Source: Nitrospina sp. | GTDB taxonomy: Bacteria; Nitrospinota; Nitrospinia; Nitrospinales; VA-1 | Direction: 5' to 3' | Assembly: GCA_003545625.1 (NCBI GenBank) | Contig: DODH01000029.1 | Location: 6,612-13,824 of the forward strand | Length of the DNA stretch: 7,213 nucleotides | Shown here: one piece after another, positions 1 through 4,989 of the stretch | Layout of the letters: the number at the start of each line of letters is the position of its first letter | Position numbering within the stretch: position 1 is the first letter of the stretch | Position numbers and translations under genes: made by a program | The notes under the pieces: model-generated | The model's input: only the letters and a program-made list of their open reading frames with translations | The model's database searches: none | Told to the model about the DNA's origin: nothing

Positions 1-581
1 TGGATCTCGCGGCCTCCGGTGGATATTATATTGCCCTGGCCGGAGATGAAATTATTGCGCACCCTACTTCTTTGATTGGTAGCATTGGTGTGATTGCGTT
101 CAAGGTAAATCTGGAAAATTTGATGGACAAAATTGGTGTGGATTGGGAAATTGTTAAATCCGGAGATAAAAAGGATTTCATGTCGCCGTTTCGATCTTTC
201 ACGGATGAAGAACGAGAGCTTTTTCAGCGAACCATTGATACTTTTCATGACCGGTTTGTCTCCATCATCGCCAAAAACAGGCGGGACCTCAATTTTGAGG
301 AAGTAAAAACTCTTGCCGATGGCCGGATTTTTGACTCCAAGCAAGCTGTGAAACTCAATCTTATTGACCGTATTGGCTATATGTCAGATACCGTGGAGCG
401 GATTAAGCAGAGACTTGAAAAGCCTGATCTTCAAATAATTACCTACCAACGTGAGGGAGACTACAAATCTAATCTTTATTCTCTCCACCCTCAACCTCCT
501 GCCTTTAACTTTATAAATTTAAATCTGGGCTTGGATAAAAATTCTTTAAGTCCTCATTTTTTATACCTTTGGATGCCTTAA
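1..581 (+). CDS. sppA: Signal peptide peptidase SppA-like serine protease, family S49 (5' end missing)
   Basis: This is the C-terminal part of an S49 membrane protease, which cleaves remnant signal peptides in or at the cytoplasmic membrane. The frame is open from base 3, giving 192 residues before TAA at 579-581; the N-terminus lies outside the window. The visible start DLAASGGYYIALAGDEIIAH is the family's nucleophile motif, with the catalytic Ser codon at 15-17. It is followed by GSIGV, the hallmark glycine-rich segment. The SGDKKDF motif carries the candidate general-base Lys (codon 171-173), matching the Ser/Lys dyad known for bacillar SppA. The stretch FTDEERELFQRTIDTFHDRFV and the later ADGRIFDSKQAVKLNLID (A-x-GR-x-(F/W)-x-(S/G)-xQA-x-x-x-x-LID) are also typical. 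The tail after about residue 145 is poorly conserved and Pro/Phe-rich. Family assignment is firm; the choice between SppA and another short S49 paralogue rests on the missing N-terminus. Confidence 0.93.
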   Translation, partial: DLAASGGYYIALAGDEIIAHPTSLIGSIGVIAFKVNLENLMDKIGVDWEIVKSGDKKDFMSPFRSFTDEERELFQRTIDTFHDRFVSIIAKNRRDLNFEEVKTLADGRIFDSKQAVKLNLIDRIGYMSDTVERIKQRLEKPDLQIITYQREGDYKSNLYSLHPQPPAFNFINLNLGLDKNSLSPHFLYLWMP

Positions 582-589
582 GCCCCATC

Positions 590-618
590 TTGATATTCCC
601 TGAAATTTAAGTTATCGT
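590..618 (+). promoter_or_regulatory. Possible sigma70-type promoter upstream of the MOSC gene
   Basis: TTGATA (590-595) is followed after 17 bp by TATCGT (613-618), a fair -35 and a 4/6-match -10. If used, transcription would begin near 625, downstream of the GTG at 617 and upstream of the TTG at 653, so it agrees with the later start. The match is weak and the genes could equally be read through from sppA. Confidence 0.25.
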
Positions 619-652
619 GTCATTAATAGCTCTGAGGTTTAGATATTCCAAT

Positions 653-1306
653 TTGACGATTGTTTCCATTAATATAGCTCTTCCTGCCCGTGTCTCCCTC
701 GATGGAAGCTCGAAGAAATACAAGTCAGGGATTTTTAAAACTCCCGTTTCTGAACCTGTATTTCTGGGTTTCTTGGGTTTTAACGGAGATGGTGTTGGCG
801 ACCCAAAAACTCATGGTGGAAAGGATATGGCTGTATGCGCCTACTGCGTTGAACATTTTCCTTATTGGAGTGAACAGCTACAGTGCGATATCGTTCCGGG
901 TTCTTTCGGCGAAAACCTGAGCCTGGCGGGTATGCCTGAAACCGATATCAATATTGGTGATATTTTTGAGGTCGGATCCGTTCAAATCCAGGTTTCACAA
1001 CCCCGCCAACCCTGCCATAAACTGAATAAAATATTTAACGATCAGAGCATGGCTTGCAATGTTAAAAAAACCGGTTTCAGCGGTTATTACTTAAGGGTAC
1101 TTAAAACAGGCTTGGTAGAAACCAATTCCCTCCTAAAAAGAATTCATAAAGATCCTAGCGAGTTTTCTATTGAAAAGGCGAATGCCCTCTTGCGTAAAGG
1201 AGGAGCTAATATTGAGCACATTGAAGAATTAATTTCCCTATCGGCTTTGGCAGATGAGTGGAGGAAAATGCTTCAAAAACGTTTGAGTAAAATGAAATTT
1301 TTCTAG
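653..1306 (+). CDS. MOSC domain protein of the YiiM type
   Basis: This is a MOSC-domain protein closely resembling E. coli YiiM. MOSC proteins use a conserved Cys and a molybdenum cofactor; YiiM is linked to reduction of N-hydroxylated bases such as 6-hydroxylaminopurine. Visible motifs in order are VSINIALPARV (N-terminal strand), GDPKTHGGKDMAVCAY, GSFGENLSLAG, and QVSQPRQPCHKLN with the predicted Mo-ligand Cys (codon 1013-1015, residue 121). The C-terminal segment from about residue 165 (IEKANALL to ADEWRKMLQKR) fits the YiiM 3-alpha domain. The start is uncertain. The frame opens from GTG at 617 (229 aa), but homology begins at the TTG at 653 (217 aa), with GAGG at 634-637 as a rather distant ribosome site. 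The next gene starts 10 bases after the stop, so they are probably co-transcribed. The physiological substrate here cannot be read from sequence. Confidence 0.92.
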   Translation: MTIVSINIALPARVSLDGSSKKYKSGIFKTPVSEPVFLGFLGFNGDGVGDPKTHGGKDMAVCAYCVEHFPYWSEQLQCDIVPGSFGENLSLAGMPETDINIGDIFEVGSVQIQVSQPRQPCHKLNKIFNDQSMACNVKKTGFSGYYLRVLKTGLVETNSLLKRIHKDPSEFSIEKANALLRKGGANIEHIEELISLSALADEWRKMLQKRLSKMKFF

Positions 1307-1316
1307 GGATAAATTT

Positions 1317-1895
1317 ATGGAAAATGTTTATTCAGGCAAAATGAGCTTGGATGCATGGGGCAAGTTTTTAATTGAGTTCATCGTTTCTAATGATTTAAGT
1401 GAGGAGCTTGTCGGATCTTTTTTAAGGCATCTTGCCGATCTCGGGGTATTGCTTCCGTGCGATGACGATGTTTGGGAATGGTGTAATTCAGAGGTTGAAC
1501 TCAAAAATCTTATCGCAAGGATCAAAAATGATCTTGAATCATTATCTGATTCTGAGTCAGGCTTCGCTTTGGCTTATTTTATCGGATACAAAAAATTAAA
1601 TAAAAAACCGCTTGATGATAAGGTGGATAGCAAAGACAATATCAACCGGAAACAGAGTAAGTTGCCTCCTGACATCAAGCCTGCTTCAGACCTTAGTAAT
1701 CTTCAGATCGTTAAAAAAACAGGTAAACAATTGCAACCGTTTTTGCAAATTGAAGAGTCCGTTGTTTCCCGGCTTACTGGAAAACATGTAGGGAAACAGG
1801 ATGCGCAAAAGCTTTTTCATTATATGTTTGGGAAGGCTTGCGCTAAAGCCGAGCCGCGGGTTTGGGAACAGTTGAGCCGAAAAAGGCACCGTTAG
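1317..1895 (+). CDS. Hypothetical protein, 192 aa, no recognised family
   Basis: I do not recognise this protein. It starts at ATG 1317, 7 bases after an AGGGA ribosome site that overlaps the stop codon of the MOSC gene, which indicates translational or at least transcriptional coupling. No signal peptide or membrane segment is visible, so it is probably cytosolic. Residues 1-90 look helical and acidic, with a Trp/Cys-rich patch near residues 48-58 (CDDDVWEWCNSE). Residues about 93-125 are Lys/Asp/Pro-rich and probably a flexible linker. Residues about 127-192 form a second, basic helical segment ending RKRHR. The two-lobed layout (acidic N-terminal half, basic C-terminal tail) could suit a binding or adaptor role, but that is conjecture. 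lpd follows after 27-48 bases on the same strand. The ribosome site and tight packing between two real genes argue that it is expressed. Confidence 0.75.
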   Translation: MENVYSGKMSLDAWGKFLIEFIVSNDLSEELVGSFLRHLADLGVLLPCDDDVWEWCNSEVELKNLIARIKNDLESLSDSESGFALAYFIGYKKLNKKPLDDKVDSKDNINRKQSKLPPDIKPASDLSNLQIVKKTGKQLQPFLQIEESVVSRLTGKHVGKQDAQKLFHYMFGKACAKAEPRVWEQLSRKRHR

Positions 1896-1943
1896 ATTCA
1901 TTCCAGTGAATGGTTTGATCTGATGAATAAGAGATTTGGTCCT

Positions 1944-3356
1944 ATGGATAAAAAAAGAGTAATTATTCTTGGTGCTGGCCCTGGGGGTTATACTGCCGCT
2001 TTTTTGGCTGCTGACCGTGGAATGAAGGTCACCCTGATCGATGAAAATTCCAGGCCCGGTGGTGTGTGTCTTCACAGAGGCTGTATTCCGTCCAAATCGT
2101 TGCTTCATCTTTCCAGGTTGATTGAGGAAACCCGTAATGCGGAAGCGTTCGGGTTAAAATTTCAATCTCCAGAAATTGATCTTAACCGGATCCGTGAATG
2201 GAGCCGTGGAGTTATTAGTAAAATGGCTGATGGCCTGATTTCTCTTTGCAAGCAACGCGGGGTTGATTTTGTACACGGGCGAGCCCGATTTCTTGATGGC
2301 AATAACCTTTCAATTAATGACAAGGAACCAATTGGGTTCGATCATTGTATTCTGGCGACAGGCTCCCAGCCAATTTCTCCCCCGTTATTTTCAAAAATTA
2401 ACAATCGACTTCTGACATCGACAACTGCACTGGAATTGGAGGAAATTCCGCAACGGTTATTGGTTGTCGGGGGTGGGTATATTGGATTGGAAATGGGCAC
2501 GGTTTATTCTTCGCTGGGTAGCCACGTGACGGTGGTGGAAATGACCGGTGATTTATTGCCGGGGGTGGACCGTGATCTGGTTCGTTCTTTACTTCCCAGG
2601 CTTAAATCTCAATTTCAGAACATATATTTAAAGACCCAGGTTACTTCCTGCGAGTTGAAAGGAAATCAGATAACGACTCGATTTGATGGGTCTGGGGATG
2701 TCAAATCGGCTGATTATGATCGGGTCCTGGTGGCTGTTGGCCGAAAACCCAACTCTATGGACCTTGGCTTGGAATCCACCCGGATCGAGACTGATGATAA
2801 GGGATTTATTAAAGTGGGTGAACGATATCAAACGGCTGAACCATCCATCTTTGCTATTGGTGATGTGATTGGCGGAACCATGCTGGCCCATAAAGCTTCC
2901 GCCGAAGGAAAAATGGTTGTCCAAATTCTGGCAGGTGAAGGGCCTAACCAAAAAGCAAGTTGTGTGCCGGCTGTGGTTTTTACAGATCCTGAATTGGCTT
3001 GGTGCGGCTTGACGGAAACGGAGGCCAAAAACACTAACAGGAAGGTGCAAGTAGCCAAATTCCCCTGGGGGGCATCAGGAAGAGCCCAGACACTCGGCAG
3101 GCCGGATGGTTTGACCAAACTGATTCTTGACCCAGATACAGAGGAAGTTCTGGGAATGGGAATATCAGGGGTTGGAGCGGGAGAATTGATCGGGGAGGGC
3201 GTCTTGGCCATAGATAATGGCCTGAAAGCAAAAGATCTGGCACACTCTATCCACCCTCATCCAACACTTTCTGAAACGATAATGGAAACTGCCGAAGCGT
3301 TTTACGGAGTGGCCACTCATATCTATAAAAAGCCCACCACTAGGCGTGGGGGGTAA
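1944..3356 (+). CDS. lpd: Dihydrolipoyl dehydrogenase (E3)
   Basis: FAD-dependent pyridine nucleotide-disulfide oxidoreductase that reoxidises dihydrolipoyl groups with NAD+ in 2-oxoacid dehydrogenase complexes and/or the glycine cleavage system. It is cytosolic and normally a homodimer. With the ATG at 1944 the protein is 470 aa, the usual family length. Motifs: FAD-binding GAGPGG (residues 10-15), redox disulfide GGVCLHRGCIPSK (Cys42, Cys47), NAD-binding VVGGGYIGLE (about 174-183), second FAD contact AIGDVIGG (Asp307), and C-terminal catalytic HPHPTLSE with His439 and Glu444 at the canonical five-residue spacing. An in-frame ATG at 1923 would add seven residues; 1944 is preferred because AGAGA (1930-1934) sits 9 bases upstream and the family begins right before the first strand. 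No E1 or E2 gene is in the window, so the partner complex is unknown. The last six codons and the TAA lie inside repeat copy 1, which supplies the tail TTRRGG. Confidence 0.97.
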   Translation: MDKKRVIILGAGPGGYTAAFLAADRGMKVTLIDENSRPGGVCLHRGCIPSKSLLHLSRLIEETRNAEAFGLKFQSPEIDLNRIREWSRGVISKMADGLISLCKQRGVDFVHGRARFLDGNNLSINDKEPIGFDHCILATGSQPISPPLFSKINNRLLTSTTALELEEIPQRLLVVGGGYIGLEMGTVYSSLGSHVTVVEMTGDLLPGVDRDLVRSLLPRLKSQFQNIYLKTQVTSCELKGNQITTRFDGSGDVKSADYDRVLVAVGRKPNSMDLGLESTRIETDDKGFIKVGERYQTAEPSIFAIGDVIGGTMLAHKASAEGKMVVQILAGEGPNQKASCVPAVVFTDPELAWCGLTETEAKNTNRKVQVAKFPWGASGRAQTLGRPDGLTKLILDPDTEEVLGMGISGVGAGELIGEGVLAIDNGLKAKDLAHSIHPHPTLSETIMETAEAFYGVATHIYKKPTTRRGG

Positions 3357-3428
3357 ATAGCAGAGGCTTGATTGAGCCGAGATACTCTTTGTTGGCCAGC
3401 AGAGCCATTGCACGCTGGCGCCTAGTGG
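3337..3428 (+). repeat. Inverted-repeat-bounded element, copy 1 (92 bp, MITE/REP-like)
   Basis: The element is bounded by a perfect 10-bp terminal inverted repeat: CCACTAGGCG at 3337-3346 and CGCCTAGTGG at 3419-3428. Compared with copy 2 (4280-4377, same orientation), the right-hand 18 bases CACGCTGGCGCCTAGTGG are identical, and the internal CTTTGTTGGCCAGCA (3387-3401) matches 13 of 15 positions. The middle otherwise differs. A hairpin can form at 3387-3404 (7-bp stem with two G-U pairs in RNA, GGCC loop). It fills the whole space between the convergent lpd and the small membrane protein gene, contains the lpd stop codon and abuts the stop of the opposite gene. There is no open reading frame of note, so if mobile it would be non-autonomous. 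No U-tract terminator is seen inside it. Confidence 0.82.
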
Positions 3429-3701
3429 CTAGATATCTATGACGTCATCATCATTCTTGATATGCCGCGAATTGGTCCGGGTTTGAAATCCGGGAGGGGG
3501 TTTGGGAATGGAATTTGGCTCGTTCTTTTTTTGAAACAGTTTGGTTGCGAATAAAACCACACCAACCATCAAGGCGATTATAAATACGCCGAAAGCAAAA
3601 AAGGATAAAATGGCCAATCCCAAAATGATCCAGAATACCAAGGCCAATTTGGTGGTGAAAGGGATTTTCTGGTTGGTGCCGATCTGTTGAAATATAAACA
3701 T
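3429..3701 (-). CDS. Small two-helix membrane protein, hypothetical
   Basis: A 90-aa protein of unrecognised family. Residues about 16-55 form a strongly hydrophobic stretch (KLALVFWIILGLAILSFFAF, then GVFIIALMVGVVLFATKLF), long enough for two membrane helices with a very short turn. A Lys- and Pro-rich tail follows (about 56-80) and the end is acidic, DDDVIDI. The helix hairpin plus charged cytoplasmic tail supports a real inner-membrane protein rather than a chance frame. The start ATG (3699-3701) lacks a clear ribosome site; upstream is only A/T-rich sequence. It is divergent from the zinc-ribbon gene and convergent with lpd. Its TAG stop (3429-3431) directly touches the right end of repeat copy 1, so the natural 3' end may have been altered by that element. 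No function is proposed. Confidence 0.7.
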   Translation of the reverse strand: MFIFQQIGTNQKIPFTTKLALVFWIILGLAILSFFAFGVFIIALMVGVVLFATKLFQKKNEPNSIPKPPPGFQTRTNSRHIKNDDDVIDI

Positions 3702-3754
3702 TTTATTGAAAAAGTTTATGAACTCTTTTAACTTCGGATTTGTTAAGATAAACC

Positions 3755-3970
3755 ATGACTGATCCCAGCTTAGCCATCATACCTTGCCCCCAATGTGGAG
3801 TCAAAAACAGAATTGGAAATTATGACTCTGATAAAACACCTGTTTGTGCGCGTTGTCGGGCAAACCTGATGGACGAAAAGGAGCATAAGGCCTTCCAGAA
3901 ATTCCAGGAAAACCTCAATCAGTTTAAAGATTTGCCAGATATAGGACTTCGCTCCAAACCTCCTGAATGA
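3755..3970 (+). CDS. Small zinc-ribbon protein resembling the thioredoxin-2 N-terminal domain
   Basis: A 71-aa protein with a four-cysteine zinc ribbon: CPQC (Cys11, Cys14) and CARC (Cys31, Cys34), 16 residues apart. The context IPCPQCGVKNRIGNY...VCARCRANL closely resembles the zinc finger that precedes the thioredoxin fold in thioredoxin 2 (TrxC), including the conserved N-R after the first knuckle. No thioredoxin domain follows: after the ribbon there is a charged helix (about 40-58, EKEHKAFQKFQENLNQF) and a short Pro-rich end. It is therefore a stand-alone ribbon, either a separate family or a trxC remnant. The bolA gene starts 34 bases downstream on the same strand, suggesting one transcript. 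BolA partners are thiol/Fe-S proteins, which fits a redox or metal role, but this is only suggested by context. The start ATG has only a weak ribosome site (AAGATA). Confidence 0.75.
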   Translation: MTDPSLAIIPCPQCGVKNRIGNYDSDKTPVCARCRANLMDEKEHKAFQKFQENLNQFKDLPDIGLRSKPPE

Positions 3971-4004
3971 AACTTGATAATCCTAAAAAAACCTTAATTT
4001 TATT

Positions 4005-4286
4005 ATGGATACTGTTGAAATCATAAACCAAAACCTCAAGGATAAACTCTCTGCAGAACATGTGGAAATCATTGACGAGAGTCACCTTCATCGTGGCCAC
4101 AAAGCCGCCGGAGGAGGAGGCCATTATTCCATCGTTGTCGTTTCAGCACAGTTTAAAAATGTCGATGTCATGGGCCGAATCAGGTTGGTCCATAAAGCGC
4201 TGGATCAGGAAATGACGGGCACCCCAAAACTCATCCATGCTTTGCAGGTTAAGACTTTCGATACCACACAATGGAATGACCACTAG
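4005..4286 (+). CDS. bolA: BolA family protein
   Basis: A 93-aa BolA-fold protein. BolA proteins form [2Fe-2S] complexes with monothiol glutaredoxins and act in Fe-S cluster trafficking or, for E. coli BolA, in morphology and stress-linked regulation. The pattern fits well: a leading helix (VEIINQNLKDKLSAEHVEIIDES), then SHLHRGH, GGHYSIVVVSAQF, the RIRLVHKAL helix, and the terminal IHALQVKTFDTTQW. The conserved His in IHAL, a candidate cluster ligand, is residue 78, and the variable loop carries the short Gly-rich run AAGGGGHY. The subtype (BolA or IbaG/YrbA-like) is not settled. The ATG at 4005 has no evident Shine-Dalgarno site. No glutaredoxin gene is seen; the upstream neighbour is a Cys4 zinc-ribbon gene. 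The TAG stop (4284-4286) is formed by the left terminal repeat of repeat copy 2 (CCACTAGGCG), leaving the short tail NDH. Confidence 0.93.
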   Translation: MDTVEIINQNLKDKLSAEHVEIIDESHLHRGHKAAGGGGHYSIVVVSAQFKNVDVMGRIRLVHKALDQEMTGTPKLIHALQVKTFDTTQWNDH

Positions 4287-4377
4287 GCGCCGGTGAGCCG
4301 CCAAAGGCAGACAGCAAGGTTTGTAACACTTTGTTAGCCAACAAAACTGGGTCCAGCGTCACGCTGGCGCCTAGTGG
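4280..4377 (+). repeat. Inverted-repeat-bounded element, copy 2 (98 bp, MITE/REP-like)
   Basis: Second copy of the element at 3337-3428. Its ends form a perfect 12-bp inverted repeat, CCACTAGGCGCC (4280-4291) and GGCGCCTAGTGG (4366-4377). The last 18 bases are identical to those of copy 1, and CTTTGTTAGCCAACA (4329-4343) corresponds to the internal motif. TTTGTT/AACAAA (4330-4335, 4340-4345) forms a 6-bp hairpin. A second near-perfect palindrome, CCAGCGTCACGCTGG, lies at 4353-4367. Three bases (TGG) separate the element from the stop codon of the convergent LRR gene. The outer CCACCACTAGGCG form, seen at the right end here and the left end of copy 1, suggests the terminal repeat may extend to 13 bp. 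No obvious target-site duplication is visible. Confidence 0.82.
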
Positions 4378-4380
4378 TGG

Positions 4381-4860
4381 CTAATCCCGGTAGACTTCCA
4401 GTTCCTCACAGTTTTTCAGGTTCTCTGATTCGGTGAGGGCTTTATAACCAATGTCCGTATACTGGTTTTTAAAGAGATCCAGTTTGACGTATTTTTTGCT
4501 CTGGGACGAATTAGCAAACGCCTGAGCTCCTATATCCCCAACAGTGTTACCGAACATAGTGACTATCTTCAATTTGGGTAAATTTTCCGAGTTTGCCAGG
4601 GCGACCGCTCCATCGTCCCCAATATCATTGTGATTGATGTTGAGAACTTCCAGGTTTTGCAGATAAGGAGAATCTGCCAGAGCCTCCAAGCCTTCATCCA
4701 AAATCTGGTTTCCTGGAACAATAAGCTGTTTCACGCTTTTTAATACTTCTTTCGTGGCAAGCTCCATGCAACCGCGGATTCCTATGTATTTGTCACGAAG
4801 AAGAAGGATGGTTCCATCTTCTAGAAGGCAATCCTTTAATAAATCATCAATTTTACTCAT
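4381..4860 (-). CDS. Leucine-rich repeat protein (ribonuclease-inhibitor-like repeats)
   Basis: A 159-aa protein with about four tandem ~28-residue leucine-rich repeats of the ribonuclease-inhibitor type, at roughly residues 40-66, 67-94, 95-122 and 123-149. Repeat 2 is the clearest, NLEVLNINHNDIGDDGAVAL; the pattern is L-x-x-L-x-(I/L)-x-x-N-x-(I/V)-x-D-x-G-x-x-A-(L/F)-A. Such arrays form curved solenoids used for protein-protein contact; no enzyme domain is attached. The first 38 residues are a non-repeat helical cap. No signal peptide or membrane segment is visible, so it is probably cytosolic. Start: a TTG at 4870-4872 is also in frame, but ATG 4858-4860 is preferred because a clean GGAG lies 7 bases upstream and overlaps that TTG. 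It is transcribed away from the respiratory operon behind a terminator and has its own candidate promoter. The partner is unknown. Confidence 0.85.
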   Translation of the reverse strand: MSKIDDLLKDCLLEDGTILLLRDKYIGIRGCMELATKEVLKSVKQLIVPGNQILDEGLEALADSPYLQNLEVLNINHNDIGDDGAVALANSENLPKLKIVTMFGNTVGDIGAQAFANSSQSKKYVKLDLFKNQYTDIGYKALTESENLKNCEELEVYRD

Positions 4861-4867
4861 TGTAAAC

Positions 4868-4871
4868 TCCA
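4868..4871 (-). promoter_or_regulatory. Ribosome binding site of the LRR gene (decides the start)
   Basis: On the minus strand GGAG is followed by TTTACA and then ATG with a 7-base spacer. It overlaps the alternative in-frame TTG codon (4870-4872), so the ATG at 4860 is the likelier start. Confidence 0.7.
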
Positions 4872-4890
4872 AAGATTCACAAATGTATCA

Positions 4891-4928
4891 ATGCAGGCAT
4901 TCTACCAAACCCTGCATAGATTTGTCGA
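4891..4928 (-). promoter_or_regulatory. Candidate sigma70 promoter with overlapping dyad, LRR gene
   Basis: Reading the minus strand, TCGACA (4923-4928, 5 of 6 to TTGACA) is followed after 18 bases by TAGAAT (4899-4904, 5 of 6 to TATAAT), 30-40 bases upstream of the LRR ribosome site. A perfect 7-bp inverted repeat, ATGCAGG (4891-4897) and CCTGCAT (4911-4917), 13 bases apart, spans the spacer, the -10 and the likely start point, where a repressor operator would be expected. The position just past the terminator of the upstream operon supports an independent transcript. Confidence 0.42.
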
Positions 4929-4936
4929 ACAGGCAT

Positions 4937-4972
4937 AAAAAAAGCCGACCCCGAAAAAGGGATCGGCTTTTT
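4937..4972 (-). terminator. Rho-independent terminator of the cytochrome operon
   Basis: A 10-bp perfect stem, AAAAAGCCGA (4939-4948) with TCGGCTTTTT (4963-4972), is extended inward by CCC/GGG after one mismatch, with an A-rich loop. Read on the minus strand, the GC-rich stem is followed by a run of seven U, 17 bases past the stop of the di-haem cytochrome gene. The plus strand also has a U run, so it may work in both directions. Confidence 0.9.
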
Positions 4973-4989
4973 GTATTTTAACAATCTAT

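Noticed and set aside
582..616. Terminator after the sppA-like gene
   Set aside because: No stem followed by a T run is present; read-through into the MOSC gene is possible.
1686..2108. Minus-strand 140-aa frame spanning the hypothetical gene and the lpd start
   Set aside because: It crosses two real plus-strand genes and their gap; composition looks like a reverse shadow.
2628..3211. Long antisense open frames (127-140 aa) across lpd
   Set aside because: They lie wholly inside a gene with a full set of E3 motifs, have no family resemblance and no ribosome sites; shadow frames.
3337..4377. CRISPR array made by the two repeats
   Set aside because: Only two copies about 940 bp apart, with genes between them and diverged interiors; no regular spacer structure.
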